From positions 49,507-113,506 of the forward strand of contig NZ_NINX01000046.1 in the NCBI RefSeq assembly GCF_002188635.1: a stretch of DNA of 64,000 nucleotides, written 5' to 3'. Every line of letters begins with the position of its first letter. The stretch's first letter is position 1. The stretch comes from Pigmentiphaga sp. NML030171. GTDB taxonomy: Bacteria > Pseudomonadota > Gammaproteobacteria > Burkholderiales > Burkholderiaceae_B. A model generated the notes under the pieces. That model was not told the origin of the DNA and did no database searches. It saw nothing but the letters and a program-made list of their open reading frames with translations. The position numbers were made by a program, and so were the translations under genes. Positions 54,938 to 63,364 of the stretch are shown one piece after another.

Positions 54938-56352
54938 GTTATATGGACGCCTCCCGTTTGCCAAGAACGTCTTCTGTGATGTCACAACAGGACACGGCTG
55001 CAGTTTTATATCCGGCCTGTGTCGCAGGTCAGATACCTGCTGGCCCTGATGGAATTCGCCGACCCACGTCTCATTTCCTCCATGGACTCGAAGTCCAACT
55101 ACTGATTCAGACTTGGTGGGTCGCGGTCCGACCTGTTTGCCATCACTTCTTACGTACCTTGCGCAACCTTTCAGCTGTCCACCCTCTGTTGAAATTGATC
55201 GGGAGTATGCGGGAGCCGGTCAAACCGGCCGAACTGCATACCCAACTTGATACGTGCGTTGGTAAGCCAAGAGCGCCCACAACGTTCGTGCCATCTTGTT
55301 AGCCAATGCCACCACAGCAATGTTCATTGGACGACGCTTGGACAAATTCACCGCCCATTCGGGCGGCGCTTTACTGCTCGTGAGAACAGCACGGGCGCCA
55401 TGAATCAATAGCGTGCGTAGATAGGTATCTCCGCGCTTACTGATTCCGAGCAGCTTCACTCGCCCGCCTGTTCCTATTTGACGAGGTACCAACCCTAACC
55501 AGGCCGCGAATTCGCGGCCCGATCTGAATGCTTTGGGGTCGCCCATCGTCGCAACGGTTGCCGTTGCAGTCAGCAAGCCGACCCCTGGGATCGCGGCGAT
55601 TCGTTTGCAGGCTTCATCTTCTTTGTGCCACTCACGCAATCGACGTTCGATATCCAACACTTGCCTATCAAGTTCCTTGATTCGTGCATATTGTTCGCGG
55701 AGTGTATCGATCAACACTCCAGGCAGTAGCTCTGCCACGCGCTCGAATGCCCCAGGCAACATTTTGGCCAGTGCATCACGCCCAAGCGGCATTACCTCTC
55801 CGTATTCCGTCAGCAATCCTCGTAATGCGTTGATCTGGGCGGTGCGAAACTTGACCAACTGTTGACGCATCCGATGCAAGGCCAACACAGCCTGCTGGGC
55901 CTCCGTCTTGATTGCCACCTCTCGTATCCCTGGTTGCTGTACTGCTACCCATATTGCCTTGGCGTCTGCCATGTCACTCTTGTTCCCGCCCGCGAACGGT
56001 TTGACCATTTGTGCAGGTAGCAACTTGACCGTATGCCCCATAGCGGTGAGTTGGCGGGCCCAATGCTGCGCACCTCCACATGCTTCCATGCCGATCAGGC
56101 ATGGCTCACGATTGACGAAGTACTGCAGGAAGCGAGCACGTTTGACCTGAACGCTCACAACCTCGCCCGTCACGCTGCTTACTTCGTGGATCTGAAACAC
56201 GCTTTTTGCGATATCGACGCCAACAACGGTATTCGCCATGATCACGACTCCAGTTTGGTCCAAGACAACTTTGGTTTAGCACGGACCAGGCAGCAGTTGC
56301 GGTTCCGTGGGCGCACTACCGCTGTCTCAACTTCGGGGTGGGAGGCGTCCAT
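54938..56352 (-). mobile_element. IS110-family element, IS1111 group
   Basis: A DEDD transposase gene lies between 13-bp subterminal inverted repeats: ATGGACGCCTCCC at 54945-54957 and GGGAGGCGTCCAT at 56340-56352. These are typical of the IS1111 group, which has a few extra bases outside and makes no target duplication. The element sits between the lipoprotein gene (its TAA is retained at the edge) and traC. The 260 bp between the left repeat and the transposase stop has no gene. Confidence 0.8.
55220..56239 (-). CDS. IS110-family transposase
   Basis: A 339-residue DEDD-type enzyme: VGVDIAKSVFQIHEV (first Asp), GMEACGGAQHWAR (Glu), KSDMADAKAIW (two Asp), and the C-terminal transposase_20 segment IAAIPGVGLLTATATVATMG with the serine of RKLL-like ISKRGDTYLRTLLIHGAR. 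The ATG at 56239 gives the family N-terminus. Full length, probably active. Confidence 0.93.
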   Translation of the reverse strand: MANTVVGVDIAKSVFQIHEVSSVTGEVVSVQVKRARFLQYFVNREPCLIGMEACGGAQHWARQLTAMGHTVKLLPAQMVKPFAGGNKSDMADAKAIWVAVQQPGIREVAIKTEAQQAVLALHRMRQQLVKFRTAQINALRGLLTEYGEVMPLGRDALAKMLPGAFERVAELLPGVLIDTLREQYARIKELDRQVLDIERRLREWHKEDEACKRIAAIPGVGLLTATATVATMGDPKAFRSGREFAAWLGLVPRQIGTGGRVKLLGISKRGDTYLRTLLIHGARAVLTSSKAPPEWAVNLSKRRPMNIAVVALANKMARTLWALLAYQRTYQVGYAVRPV

Positions 56353-56801
56353 TACATTTCCTCCACGCGCTCGCCCGGCATCGCGTACTGGATGCGCTGG
56401 TAGAGCGGGAAGACGGTCGTGTAGCCGGGCACCGGCACGGGATCGGTGCCGGCCAGGTGCGGGTACACGTACATCACGAGATCGGGATTGGGCAGGCGCT
56501 GGAACTGGCGGTGAACCTCATTGCGCGCGGTGCGCGTGTAGCGCATCTGCTCGACAGGTGCGGCCTGCACGTCGGCGTCGGTCAGGGGCCGACGCAGGCT
56601 CTGGCGCGCATCGAGCAACTGGCGGCCGGCGTTCCGTCCGGCTGCGCCACCGCCGTCGCCGGCCTCCTGCTGCCAGATGTCCATCATCGTGCGGTCACCG
56701 TGGGTCAACAGCTTTTCCTTGCTGGTGGCGCAGCCGGCGAGCACCGCGACGGCGAGGGCCAGTGCTAGGCCACGGGCCAGGTTAGTCAAGTTCAAGGGCA
56801 T
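56352..56801 (-). CDS. TIGR03751-family conjugal transfer lipoprotein
   Basis: A 149-residue lipoprotein (ALAVAVLAGCATSKEKLLTH, lipobox LAGC). It ends GERVEEM, with the TAA abutting the IS1111 end, so the coding region appears complete. It overlaps the stop of the TIGR03752 gene by 20 bp. It belongs to the mating-pair core complex. Confidence 0.88.
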   Translation of the reverse strand: MPLNLTNLARGLALALAVAVLAGCATSKEKLLTHGDRTMMDIWQQEAGDGGGAAGRNAGRQLLDARQSLRRPLTDADVQAAPVEQMRYTRTARNEVHRQFQRLPNPDLVMYVYPHLAGTDPVPVPGYTTVFPLYQRIQYAMPGERVEEM

Positions 56802-58200
56802 GGCTTTCTCCTGCGCGGTGATCGACCTTGCGGCCTTCGGGATCGAAGTCGATGGCGAGCGGCTTTTCGAGGTGGACGGCAACCTTGGCGCCGGGTTGGA
56901 CATAGACGGCGGCGAAGGCTTGGCCGTAGAGCTTGTTGACCCAGGCCGACATGTCCCGGACACCGCCCGCGAGAATCTGGCCGACCGCTTCTTGGCCGGT
57001 GATGCCCACGGTGCCGATGGAGCCGTCCGAGCCGACATAGGACATGCGGCCGCTGCCACTCTCGATGAGCGAGGCCACACCGGCACCGGCCGCGGTGATT
57101 AGGGCCTGCGAGCCGAGGTATTGCTGGGCGTTGCTGCGCCGCTCGCCGCTGACGCAAGGAATGCCGTGGGGATCGCTGATCCAGCCCAAGCCGTCGCGCT
57201 GTTGGTTGTTCTGCTGGTTGCCCTCGCGGTCTTCGGGGATCGTGCGAATCGTGCCGTCGTTGAAGACGAACGTGATGCTGCGCACCTGACCTCGCACGCA
57301 CGAGAGCGTCCAGTCGCCCGAGGCGGTGCCGCTGAACACGGCGCCGGCCACGTCGGGAATGTCGATGCCATTGGCGGTCAGGTTGTCCGGCCCGACCAGA
57401 ACTTTGAACGGATAGGGATCGTTGACCGTGCCGTCGATCGGCACGCGGCCGATCAGGGCCGTCATCGCCACCGATCCCATTAGCGTCGAGTTGGTCGGCA
57501 CGGTATAGACCGGCTTGGCATTCTTGACCCCGGCGGCGCGGGCGCCCGCGTTGGCCACGGTTTCAGCGGTGGTTTCGAGCGTGCTCTGCGCCGGGCCGAA
57601 GCTCGTGGGGAAGCTCATGCCGCCGCTCGCGCCACGCCCCCCGTTGCGCCCCTCGGCGGGCTTTGCGTCGTCCGGCTCGACCCACCGCACGCCGCCCTCC
57701 ATGCCGGCCTCGTCGCCGCCCTGCAGCCCCAGGCCCACGGGCAGGTCCGCATGGCCGCCGCCGCGCCCGCCGATGCTGTCCAGGCGCCGCTGCAGGTCGG
57801 CGAGCAGCCCTTCGGTCTGCTGGCGCGCGCTGGCCGCCTGCTCTTGGTCGCGGCGCAGGTTGGACCGCTCGGATTCGAGCGCCGAGTTGATGCGCTGGTC
57901 GATGGAGTTCTCGCGCTGGCGCAGCCGCTGGTTCTCTTCACGCTGCGACTTGTTGTCCGAGAGCGCGGTCTGAAGCTCGGTGCGCAACTGCTTCACTTGG
58001 GCAACGAGCGTCGCCACGGTGTCGCGCGGGGTGTCGCCTTCGATGCCCAGCGCCTTCATTTCCTCGGGCGTGAGCTGGGCGCCGTTGTCCGCCGCGGGTG
58101 GCGCCGTGCCGCCTCCACCCGAGAACAGCCGGATACCGGCGAACAGCACCAGGATGGCGACAGGGATCATCAGCCACTTGAGCAGGCCGTTACTGCGCAT
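56782..58200 (-). CDS. TIGR03752 ICE protein (PFL_4705, TraB/VirB10-like)
   Basis: A 472-residue protein with one N-terminal anchor (LLKWLMIPVAILVLFAGIRL), a coiled-coil stretch (about 60-140), a Gly-rich linker and a C-terminal beta domain with GTASGDWTLSCVRGQVRSI and the ending AVYVQPGAKVAVHLEKPLAI. The layout is that of TraB/VirB10 energy-sensing scaffolds. It overlaps both neighbours, so translation is coupled. Confidence 0.9.
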   Translation of the reverse strand: MRSNGLLKWLMIPVAILVLFAGIRLFSGGGGTAPPAADNGAQLTPEEMKALGIEGDTPRDTVATLVAQVKQLRTELQTALSDNKSQREENQRLRQRENSIDQRINSALESERSNLRRDQEQAASARQQTEGLLADLQRRLDSIGGRGGGHADLPVGLGLQGGDEAGMEGGVRWVEPDDAKPAEGRNGGRGASGGMSFPTSFGPAQSTLETTAETVANAGARAAGVKNAKPVYTVPTNSTLMGSVAMTALIGRVPIDGTVNDPYPFKVLVGPDNLTANGIDIPDVAGAVFSGTASGDWTLSCVRGQVRSITFVFNDGTIRTIPEDREGNQQNNQQRDGLGWISDPHGIPCVSGERRSNAQQYLGSQALITAAGAGVASLIESGSGRMSYVGSDGSIGTVGITGQEAVGQILAGGVRDMSAWVNKLYGQAFAAVYVQPGAKVAVHLEKPLAIDFDPEGRKVDHRAGESHALELD

Positions 58201-59101
58201 GGCGGGCCTCCTTGGCGTTCTCGTCGCCGTCCGGCTGCGGCAGATGCACGGCAGGGTCGAAGCGGTGAATCGCCGGCAGCAGCGACTGCGCGAGGCCGCG
58301 GCCGCGCGTGACCAGGTACAGCACGGTCGTGTCCTCGGTCGTGCCGCGCGGGCCCAGCGCCTCGTGCTGGAAGGTGGCGGTGAGGAAATCGCCTTGCAGC
58401 ACGCGCGGGTCGAGCGCGACCCAGTCGGCGCCGGTGTTGGTGAGGCGCACGGCAGTCACCCATTGGTCTTCCAGGCGCCACGACGCGAGCACGGCCGCGC
58501 GCACCGGCAGCGTTGGCATCAGTGTGTCCAGGTCGAGGTCGCGGGGAAGGTTGACCCGCATGACGCCCGGAAGCGGCTCGACGGTGCGCAGCGGTGCGTA
58601 GAGGTTCTGCGCGGCGAAGCGCGTCAGCACGACAGGGACCGGAGTTTCGCGCCGCGCGGTCCGCGCACCTGCCTGGCCCTGGGCGCGTGCCGGGGCCTCG
58701 GCACTGTCGGCCTGCTCGCCATAGCGTCCCGGTGCGCTGTCACCCTCGACGATGCGCACCGGCTCCAGCTCGGCTTCCCCGTCCTTGGGCGGTTCGGCTG
58801 CGATGTCCAGCAGGATCAGCGCGCCCGTGTCGGCGTCCTGCAGTTGCAACCGCGTGGGCTCGATCGGCTCGCTGGCACGCAGGTACACCGCGCCGCCCGC
58901 ACTCTGCACGCGCAGGCGTTTGCCCACGCCTGCGGGCACGCCCACGCGCACGTTCCGGTCGATGAATACGATGCGTTCCTGACCGACCTTCAGCGGCACT
59001 GCCAGTGGCATGCGTTCCCAACGCAGGATCTCCACCGCCTGGGCGACGGGTGCCGCGGCCACGGCCAGTAGCCCCAGCAGCGCGAGTACAGGATGCTTCA
59101 T
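58190..59101 (-). CDS. TIGR03749 ICE protein (PFL_4704, TraK/VirB9-like)
   Basis: A 303-residue exported protein: signal peptide ending AAAPVAQA, then VEILRWERMPLAVPLKVGQERIVFIDRNVRVGVP, a beta-sandwich typical of TraK/VirB9 core-complex proteins. It overlaps the preceding and following genes by 4-11 bp. Confidence 0.9.
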   Translation of the reverse strand: MKHPVLALLGLLAVAAAPVAQAVEILRWERMPLAVPLKVGQERIVFIDRNVRVGVPAGVGKRLRVQSAGGAVYLRASEPIEPTRLQLQDADTGALILLDIAAEPPKDGEAELEPVRIVEGDSAPGRYGEQADSAEAPARAQGQAGARTARRETPVPVVLTRFAAQNLYAPLRTVEPLPGVMRVNLPRDLDLDTLMPTLPVRAAVLASWRLEDQWVTAVRLTNTGADWVALDPRVLQGDFLTATFQHEALGPRGTTEDTTVLYLVTRGRGLAQSLLPAIHRFDPAVHLPQPDGDENAKEARHAQ

Positions 59102-59790
59102 GGGGTGTTTCCTCCTTGAGGCGCTTGCGGATTCAGGCCACTCGGCGCCGGGCGCGCCGGCTCCGGTGCACTGATGCGCTGGGGCGCGCCTTCGTAGCAG
59201 TCCAGCGCCAGGCCGAACGGGTTGCGGGCGGGATCGACGTCCACCCGCGTGACCTTGATCGGATAGCGCACCAGGGCGCGTTTGACCTGCTCGGCGCCGT
59301 AGTACTCGTCCGCCGTGATGTCCAGCGTCACCACCCAGTCGCGATCGGATACGGTGCGCACGCGCGCCGTGGGGTCGTCGCCATAGCCGCGGCCGGGAAT
59401 CTCGTAGATGCCGCGCACGCGCTGACGCAGCTCGCCCGTGGAGCGGCGGTAGTCATAGTCCGCCCGCAGGAAGGCCTGGCAGGACGGGGTGAGGTACGGC
59501 GAGAGCGTATGGAGGTTGCGCGAGTAGTCTTCTTCGCCATTGGTCGGCCAGCGGTTCAGCGTCTGGAACACGTAGAACGTGAACGCATAGACCGATTCGG
59601 GCGGCACTTCCCACCACTTGCGGGTACTGCCAGAGCGCAGGTCGGGCGGGACGTGGATGGTCAGGTCGCGCGGCGCGCTCCACCAGCCGCCGCCCATGAC
59701 CAGGGCGACAATGACCAGCGCGCCCGCGCCCAGGCGCAAGGTCTTGATGTGCGCCTGCAGGTGGGCGATCTCGTTCTTGAAGCGGCTCAT
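59098..59790 (-). CDS. TIGR03746 ICE protein (PFL_4703, TraE/VirB8-like)
   Basis: A 230-residue protein with one N-terminal helix (GALVIVALVMGGGWW) and a periplasmic domain of TraE/VirB8 type (VPPESVYAFTFYVFQTLNRW). The ATG at 59790 overlaps the TIGR03750 stop by 4 bp and starts MSRFKNEIAHLQAHI, the normal N-terminus; the longer frame to 60081 is spurious. Confidence 0.9.
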   Translation of the reverse strand: MSRFKNEIAHLQAHIKTLRLGAGALVIVALVMGGGWWSAPRDLTIHVPPDLRSGSTRKWWEVPPESVYAFTFYVFQTLNRWPTNGEEDYSRNLHTLSPYLTPSCQAFLRADYDYRRSTGELRQRVRGIYEIPGRGYGDDPTARVRTVSDRDWVVTLDITADEYYGAEQVKRALVRYPIKVTRVDVDPARNPFGLALDCYEGAPQRISAPEPARPAPSGLNPQAPQGGNTP

Positions 59791-60185
59791 CGCATGCTCC
59801 TGCGGGTGGACCAGAAGCCCGAGCGCGAGATCAGCACGTGGCCGCCCACCCAGCCGGCCATCAGCGGATGGCGCGTTGCGATGCGCCACTGCAACTGTCG
59901 ATACAGCCAGGTGTCGGGGCGCCCACGCTTGAGGCGGCGCAGGATGCCGCCGCCGATGAACACGCCCAAGGCCACGCCCAGGACAACGAACGTCGGTGCG
60001 ATGGCGATCGTGCGGAACACCCACGAAAGCGGCGCGCCGACCAGCAGGCCGGCCGCGCCGGACAGGCCGCAGCAGATCCACAGCTCGTCGGCGGTGAGGC
60101 CGCGCACGACCACGGGATGGCGGTTGAGCCGGTGCGGAAGGAACGTGACCGTCCCGTCCGCACGGACGTGCTGCTGCTCGGACAT
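59787..60185 (-). CDS. TIGR03750 conjugal transfer protein (TraL/VirB3-like)
   Basis: A 132-residue protein with two close helices (ELWICCGLSGAAGLLVGAPL and APTFVVLGVALGVFIGGGIL), as in TraL/VirB3 proteins that pair with the TraC ATPase. The ATG at 60185 is chosen over upstream codons. Confidence 0.88.
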   Translation of the reverse strand: MSEQQHVRADGTVTFLPHRLNRHPVVVRGLTADELWICCGLSGAAGLLVGAPLSWVFRTIAIAPTFVVLGVALGVFIGGGILRRLKRGRPDTWLYRQLQWRIATRHPLMAGWVGGHVLISRSGFWSTRRSMR

Positions 60186-60196
60186 ACCGGCCTCGC

Positions 60197-60571
60197 TTAC
60201 AGGATGCCGGTGGCTTCGGTGAGCAGCCAGATGCCGATCACGAGCAGCACGGCGCCGATGGCGACCGTGAGGCCGAATTGGCCCCACGTCTTGCGGCCGG
60301 TGTGGATCTCCGCGTAGGTGCCGTAGGCGTGGTAGCAGACGCCGATGAACATCGACGCCACCACCAGCAGGGCCACGAGCATGATGATGTCGTAGCCGTA
60401 GTTGCGGATGGTCTCCATGATGCCGTTGCCGGTGCCGCGCGTCGGGTTCTCCAACTGCGGCAGACCTTGCGCGAACGACAGTGCGGGCAGCGCGGCGGCG
60501 CCCAGGGCCACGGCGGCGCGCTGGGCAAAACGGGAAGTGAGGTTGCGGTTGTGCATGGTCGGGCCTTTCAT
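60197..60571 (-). CDS. TIGR03745 ICE membrane protein (pilin-like, PFL_4701)
   Basis: A 124-residue protein with a signal peptide (ALGAAALPALSFAQG) and two helices (YDIIMLVALLVVASMFIGVC; GLTVAIGAVLLVIGIWLL). The order suggests the VirB2/TraA-like pilin. Start at ATG 60571 or 60556. Confidence 0.87.
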   Translation of the reverse strand: MKGPTMHNRNLTSRFAQRAAVALGAAALPALSFAQGLPQLENPTRGTGNGIMETIRNYGYDIIMLVALLVVASMFIGVCYHAYGTYAEIHTGRKTWGQFGLTVAIGAVLLVIGIWLLTEATGIL

Positions 60572-60572
60572 G

Positions 60573-60806
60573 TCAGGACAGGAGGAAGAAACTCAGGACG
60601 AGGTACATCGCGACGAAGCGGATGCAGACGCCGAGGAACTGGCGCTGGTTGAGGCGGCTCTCGGACCACCCCACATAGGCCGTTCGGATGGCCCAGACGC
60701 CCCACACGAGCAGGACCGCGAACACGACGCCGACCAGGACGGTCGCCATCGCGGAAGGCGCGATACCGCTGTTGGCTTGAAATGCCGAGACCTGGGCGCC
60801 GTTCAT
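60573..60806 (-). CDS. TIGR03758 ICE protein (PFL_4700)
   Basis: A 77-residue protein with two helices (AMATVLVGVVFAVLLVWGVW; CIRFVAMYLVLSFFLL). It lies 1 bp before the TIGR03745 gene and overlaps the RAQPRD gene by 4 bp. Probably a second small pilus or membrane component. Confidence 0.87.
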   Translation of the reverse strand: MNGAQVSAFQANSGIAPSAMATVLVGVVFAVLLVWGVWAIRTAYVGWSESRLNQRQFLGVCIRFVAMYLVLSFFLLS

Positions 60807-61186
60807 TGCTCGCCCTCCGCAGTCGTCTTCGGCGATGGCGAAGCGGCCCGCTCGGTGCGGTAGTCGCCGGCCAGTTCGGAGGGGTCGCGCGGCTGAGCGC
60901 GTGATGGCGTCAGGTGGAACTGGATGCCGGCGCGCACGCGCGCCAGGTCAGCCAGCAGCCGTGGGTAATCGAAGTGGTAGCGCTCGCCCGGCTGGATGGG
61001 GGCATGCGCGGCGCTGTCCGCGACGGTGCGTTCCAGCGCGTCGAGCTGGCGCAGCGCGGCGACCAACTCCTGGCGCTGCGCCGGGGACTCGGCCAATGCC
61101 ATCGGGGACTGGCCCAGCACGAGGGCCGTCACGAAAAAAGTGGGCACGCCGCGATGCGCGGCGCGCAGCCAGATCGAAGCCACCAT
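60803..61186 (-). CDS. RAQPRD-family ICE protein (PFL_4699)
   Basis: A 127-residue exported protein with a signal peptide ending SPMALAES and the diagnostic SRAQPRDPSEL motif near residue 98. Family function is unknown. It is the last recognisable transfer gene; the following 200 bp to the toxin-antitoxin promoter show no gene, and the order expected beyond it (coupling protein side) is replaced by cargo. Confidence 0.92.
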   Translation of the reverse strand: MVASIWLRAAHRGVPTFFVTALVLGQSPMALAESPAQRQELVAALRQLDALERTVADSAAHAPIQPGERYHFDYPRLLADLARVRAGIQFHLTPSRAQPRDPSELAGDYRTERAASPSPKTTAEGEQ

Positions 61187-61326
61187 CGCGCCATTCCTGT
61201 GTGATCAGCAATGGGTTGATCGTGGAGATCAGGGCTGTTTCAGGCCGCAAACAATAGGAACTGGCGGACGACCGGATTGGGCATGCTGCGAGCGAACCTA
61301 CAAAAGCCCGGGTCGCGTTTCGATTA

Positions 61327-61355
61327 TTGCGTTTTTCGAGTATTTCGAATATGAT
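61327..61355 (+). promoter_or_regulatory. Sigma-70-like promoter of the toxin-antitoxin/CBASS operon
   Basis: TTGCGT at 61327-61332, 17-nt spacer, TATGAT at 61350-61355. The spacer and -10 contain the near-palindrome TATTTCGAATA (61341-61351), a plausible operator for the first gene's DNA-binding product. TAGGAG precedes the ATG at 61390. Confidence 0.65.
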
Positions 61356-61389
61356 CGGCTCTGCAACCGTTTTCGCTTAGGAGCTACCC

Positions 61390-61860
61390 ATGACCACCGC
61401 CACTGCCCAATCCAAGATGACCCTTCCCGCCGCGGGAGAGGTGAAGGCAGCCGTCCAGGGTCAACGTGCCTTGGCGGCTTACCTCGCAACCCAGTTCGAG
61501 ACGCAGCACATCCAGATCTTTGATGACCACAAACAGGCTCATCAGGTGGAACTGCCTACCTCGGCTTTACGCCTGCTGGTCGACATCCTGGCCGAGTTGG
61601 CCGATGGCAATGCAGTAAAGGTGGTGCCCGTCCATGCAGAGCTGACGACCCAAGAGGCGGCGGACTTGCTCAACGTGTCCCGTCCCCATTTCGTCAAGCT
61701 GCTCGAAGATGGGGTGTTGGCATTTCATCGCACCGGCAAGCACCGCAGGGTGAGGTTCGCCGATCTGATGCAGTACAAGGAAGCGCGCGAGCGCGCCAGT
61801 GAGCAGGCGATGGCCGAACTCGCTCAGCAGTCGCAAGAGTTGGGAATGGGATACGAATGA
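61390..61860 (+). CDS. Excisionase-type HTH antitoxin
   Basis: A 156-residue protein whose C-terminal half has an excisionase/MerR-like winged helix: LTTQEAADLLNVSRPHFVKL, then LEDGVLAFHRTGKHRRVRF. The stop overlaps the PIN gene (ATGA). This arrangement is typical of PIN-toxin modules. It probably represses its own promoter and neutralises the PIN protein. Confidence 0.8.
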   Translation: MTTATAQSKMTLPAAGEVKAAVQGQRALAAYLATQFETQHIQIFDDHKQAHQVELPTSALRLLVDILAELADGNAVKVVPVHAELTTQEAADLLNVSRPHFVKLLEDGVLAFHRTGKHRRVRFADLMQYKEARERASEQAMAELAQQSQELGMGYE

Positions 61861-62432
61861 GGCATTCCCCATTCACCGCCGTCTACGACGCGTGCGTTCT
61901 ATATCCCGCGCCACTGCGGGATTTCCTGATGTGGCTCGGCCTGTCTGGCCGCTTCCGGGCGCGGTGGAGCCAAGCCATTCATGAGGAGTGGAAACGCAAC
62001 CTGTTGATCAACCGCCCCGATCTCACCCGGGTTCAGGTCGACAGGACGTCGGATCTCATGGACCGGGCAATTCCGGACGGCTTGGTGGAGGGCTACGAAG
62101 CGCTCGTGGCAGGCCTGACATTGCCCGATCCGGACGACCGGCACGTCCTGGCTGCGGCGATTCGCTGCGGTGCGAGCGTGATTGTGACGTTCAACGAACG
62201 GGATTTCCCGAACGATCTGCTGGCTCCGTACGGCATCGAATCGCAGCACCCCGATGAGTTTGTGGACAACCTACTGGATCTGGACGCGGCCGCCGTGGTG
62301 TCGGCTGCGCAGCGCCAGCGTGCCCAACTCAAGCATCCGCCGATCGAGGTGGACCGCTATCTCGAAATCCTGCTGCGCCAAGGCCTTGTGCAAACGACCA
62401 AGGTGCTGGCGACCTATCGCACCATTCTCTGA
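61857..62432 (+). CDS. PIN-domain ribonuclease toxin
   Basis: A 191-residue PIN-fold protein. The first acidic residue is D11 in AVYDACVLYP, and others lie in LPDPDDRHVLAAAI and VTFNERDFP, the pattern of PIN Mg-dependent RNases. It acts as a toxin when free of its partner. A TRIP13-like gene follows after 17 bp on the same strand, so the pair shares or leads the defence operon. Confidence 0.82.
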   Translation: MRHSPFTAVYDACVLYPAPLRDFLMWLGLSGRFRARWSQAIHEEWKRNLLINRPDLTRVQVDRTSDLMDRAIPDGLVEGYEALVAGLTLPDPDDRHVLAAAIRCGASVIVTFNERDFPNDLLAPYGIESQHPDEFVDNLLDLDAAAVVSAAQRQRAQLKHPPIEVDRYLEILLRQGLVQTTKVLATYRTIL

Positions 62433-62449
62433 CCCGCCGAGAGCCACGG

Positions 62450-63364
62450 ATGACCAAGAATCCTTCATCAGACGCCACTTTGCCGAAAGGCATCCATCGA
62501 AGCTGGAAGCTGCCGGACACGTCGCTGGGCGCCCTGTGGGATTCCATCGTCATGGACGAAGCTCTCAAGAAGCAGTTGCTGTCACAGGCGATCGTCAACT
62601 TCACGGTGCGCCCCAAGGTGGAGCGCACGGTACTCCCCCTGCACGGCGTGATCTTGTTGGTCGGCCCGCCGGGGACTGGGAAGACCTCCTTGGCACGGGG
62701 CTTGGCGCATCGTGTGGCCGAATCTTTTTCTTCTGCGAAGTTTCGATTGCTGGAAGTAGAGCCTCACACGCTGACGAGCTCTGCAATGGGAAAGACTCAA
62801 CGCGCCGTGGCAGACCTGTTCTCGCAATCGATCGCAGAATCCGCAGCGGCGGGCCCGACGATCGTCCTTCTGGACGAGGTCGAAACGCTTGCGGCTGATC
62901 GAGCCAAGCTCAGCCTGGAAGCCAACCCGGTTGATGTGCACCGGGCCACCGACGCGGTGTTGGTGCAGTTGGACATGTTGGCCGAACGCAACCCGCATCT
63001 GCTGTTCGTGGCCACCAGCAACTTCCCACAGGCCGTCGACAGTGCCTTCCTATCTCGTTGCGACATGGTGATGGAGGTGCCACTGCCCGGCAAGGATGCC
63101 TGCAAGCAGATCCTGGTGGACTGCCTGAATGGCCTGGCAAAGACATTTCCGGGGATTGGCAAGCTTTCCTCGGCTCACCAGTTCGACGCGTGCGCTGGCG
63201 AGTGCGTCGGATTGGATGGTCGGGCCATTCGCAAGGTCGTAGCCAACGCCCTCGCGGCCGACCCGCAAGTGGCTATCGATCCGAACAAGCTTTCCGTAGA
63301 GCACCTGCGCAGTGCGATACGACAGGCAAAGCAAATGCGCCTTCAAGGAGGGAAGCAAAAATGA
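62450..63364 (+). CDS. cap6: TRIP13/Pch2-like AAA+ ATPase (CBASS Cap6)
   Basis: A 304-residue AAA+ remodeller. Walker A is GPPGTGKT (72-79), Walker B is IVLLDEVETL (D142-E143), sensor 1 is FVATSN (N191), and LEANPVDVHRATDAVLVQLD corresponds to the TRIP13 segment EPSDAIRVVNAVLTQID. In type III CBASS, Cap6 disassembles the HORMA-CD-NTase complex and keeps the system off. The stop overlaps the next gene by 4 bp. The HORMA start downstream supports the assignment. The family's N-terminal adaptor domain is short here. Confidence 0.82.
   Translation: MTKNPSSDATLPKGIHRSWKLPDTSLGALWDSIVMDEALKKQLLSQAIVNFTVRPKVERTVLPLHGVILLVGPPGTGKTSLARGLAHRVAESFSSAKFRLLEVEPHTLTSSAMGKTQRAVADLFSQSIAESAAAGPTIVLLDEVETLAADRAKLSLEANPVDVHRATDAVLVQLDMLAERNPHLLFVATSNFPQAVDSAFLSRCDMVMEVPLPGKDACKQILVDCLNGLAKTFPGIGKLSSAHQFDACAGECVGLDGRAIRKVVANALAADPQVAIDPNKLSVEHLRSAIRQAKQMRLQGGKQK

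Larger units (their letters stand above)
42385..61186 (-). mobile_element. Transfer module of an integrating conjugative element (GI-type T4SS)
   Basis: Eighteen or so genes in the canonical order of the PFL_47xx/TIGR037xx genomic-island type IV secretion system (ICEclc/PAGI-2-like): MobH relaxase, TraG-N protein, PFL_4711, 4710 and 4709 homologues, DsbA-like protein, TraC ATPase, lipoprotein, and TIGR03752/03749/03746/03750/03745/03758/RAQPRD proteins. The coupling protein, lytic transglycosylase and integrase usual for such ICEs are not inside the window, so completeness is unknown. Confidence 0.85.

Noticed and set aside
51969..54938. A 989-codon open frame on the + strand opposite traC
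   Set aside because: It is a high-GC shadow of the complete TraC ATPase gene on the other strand, has His/Arg/Gln-rich composition and no family motifs.
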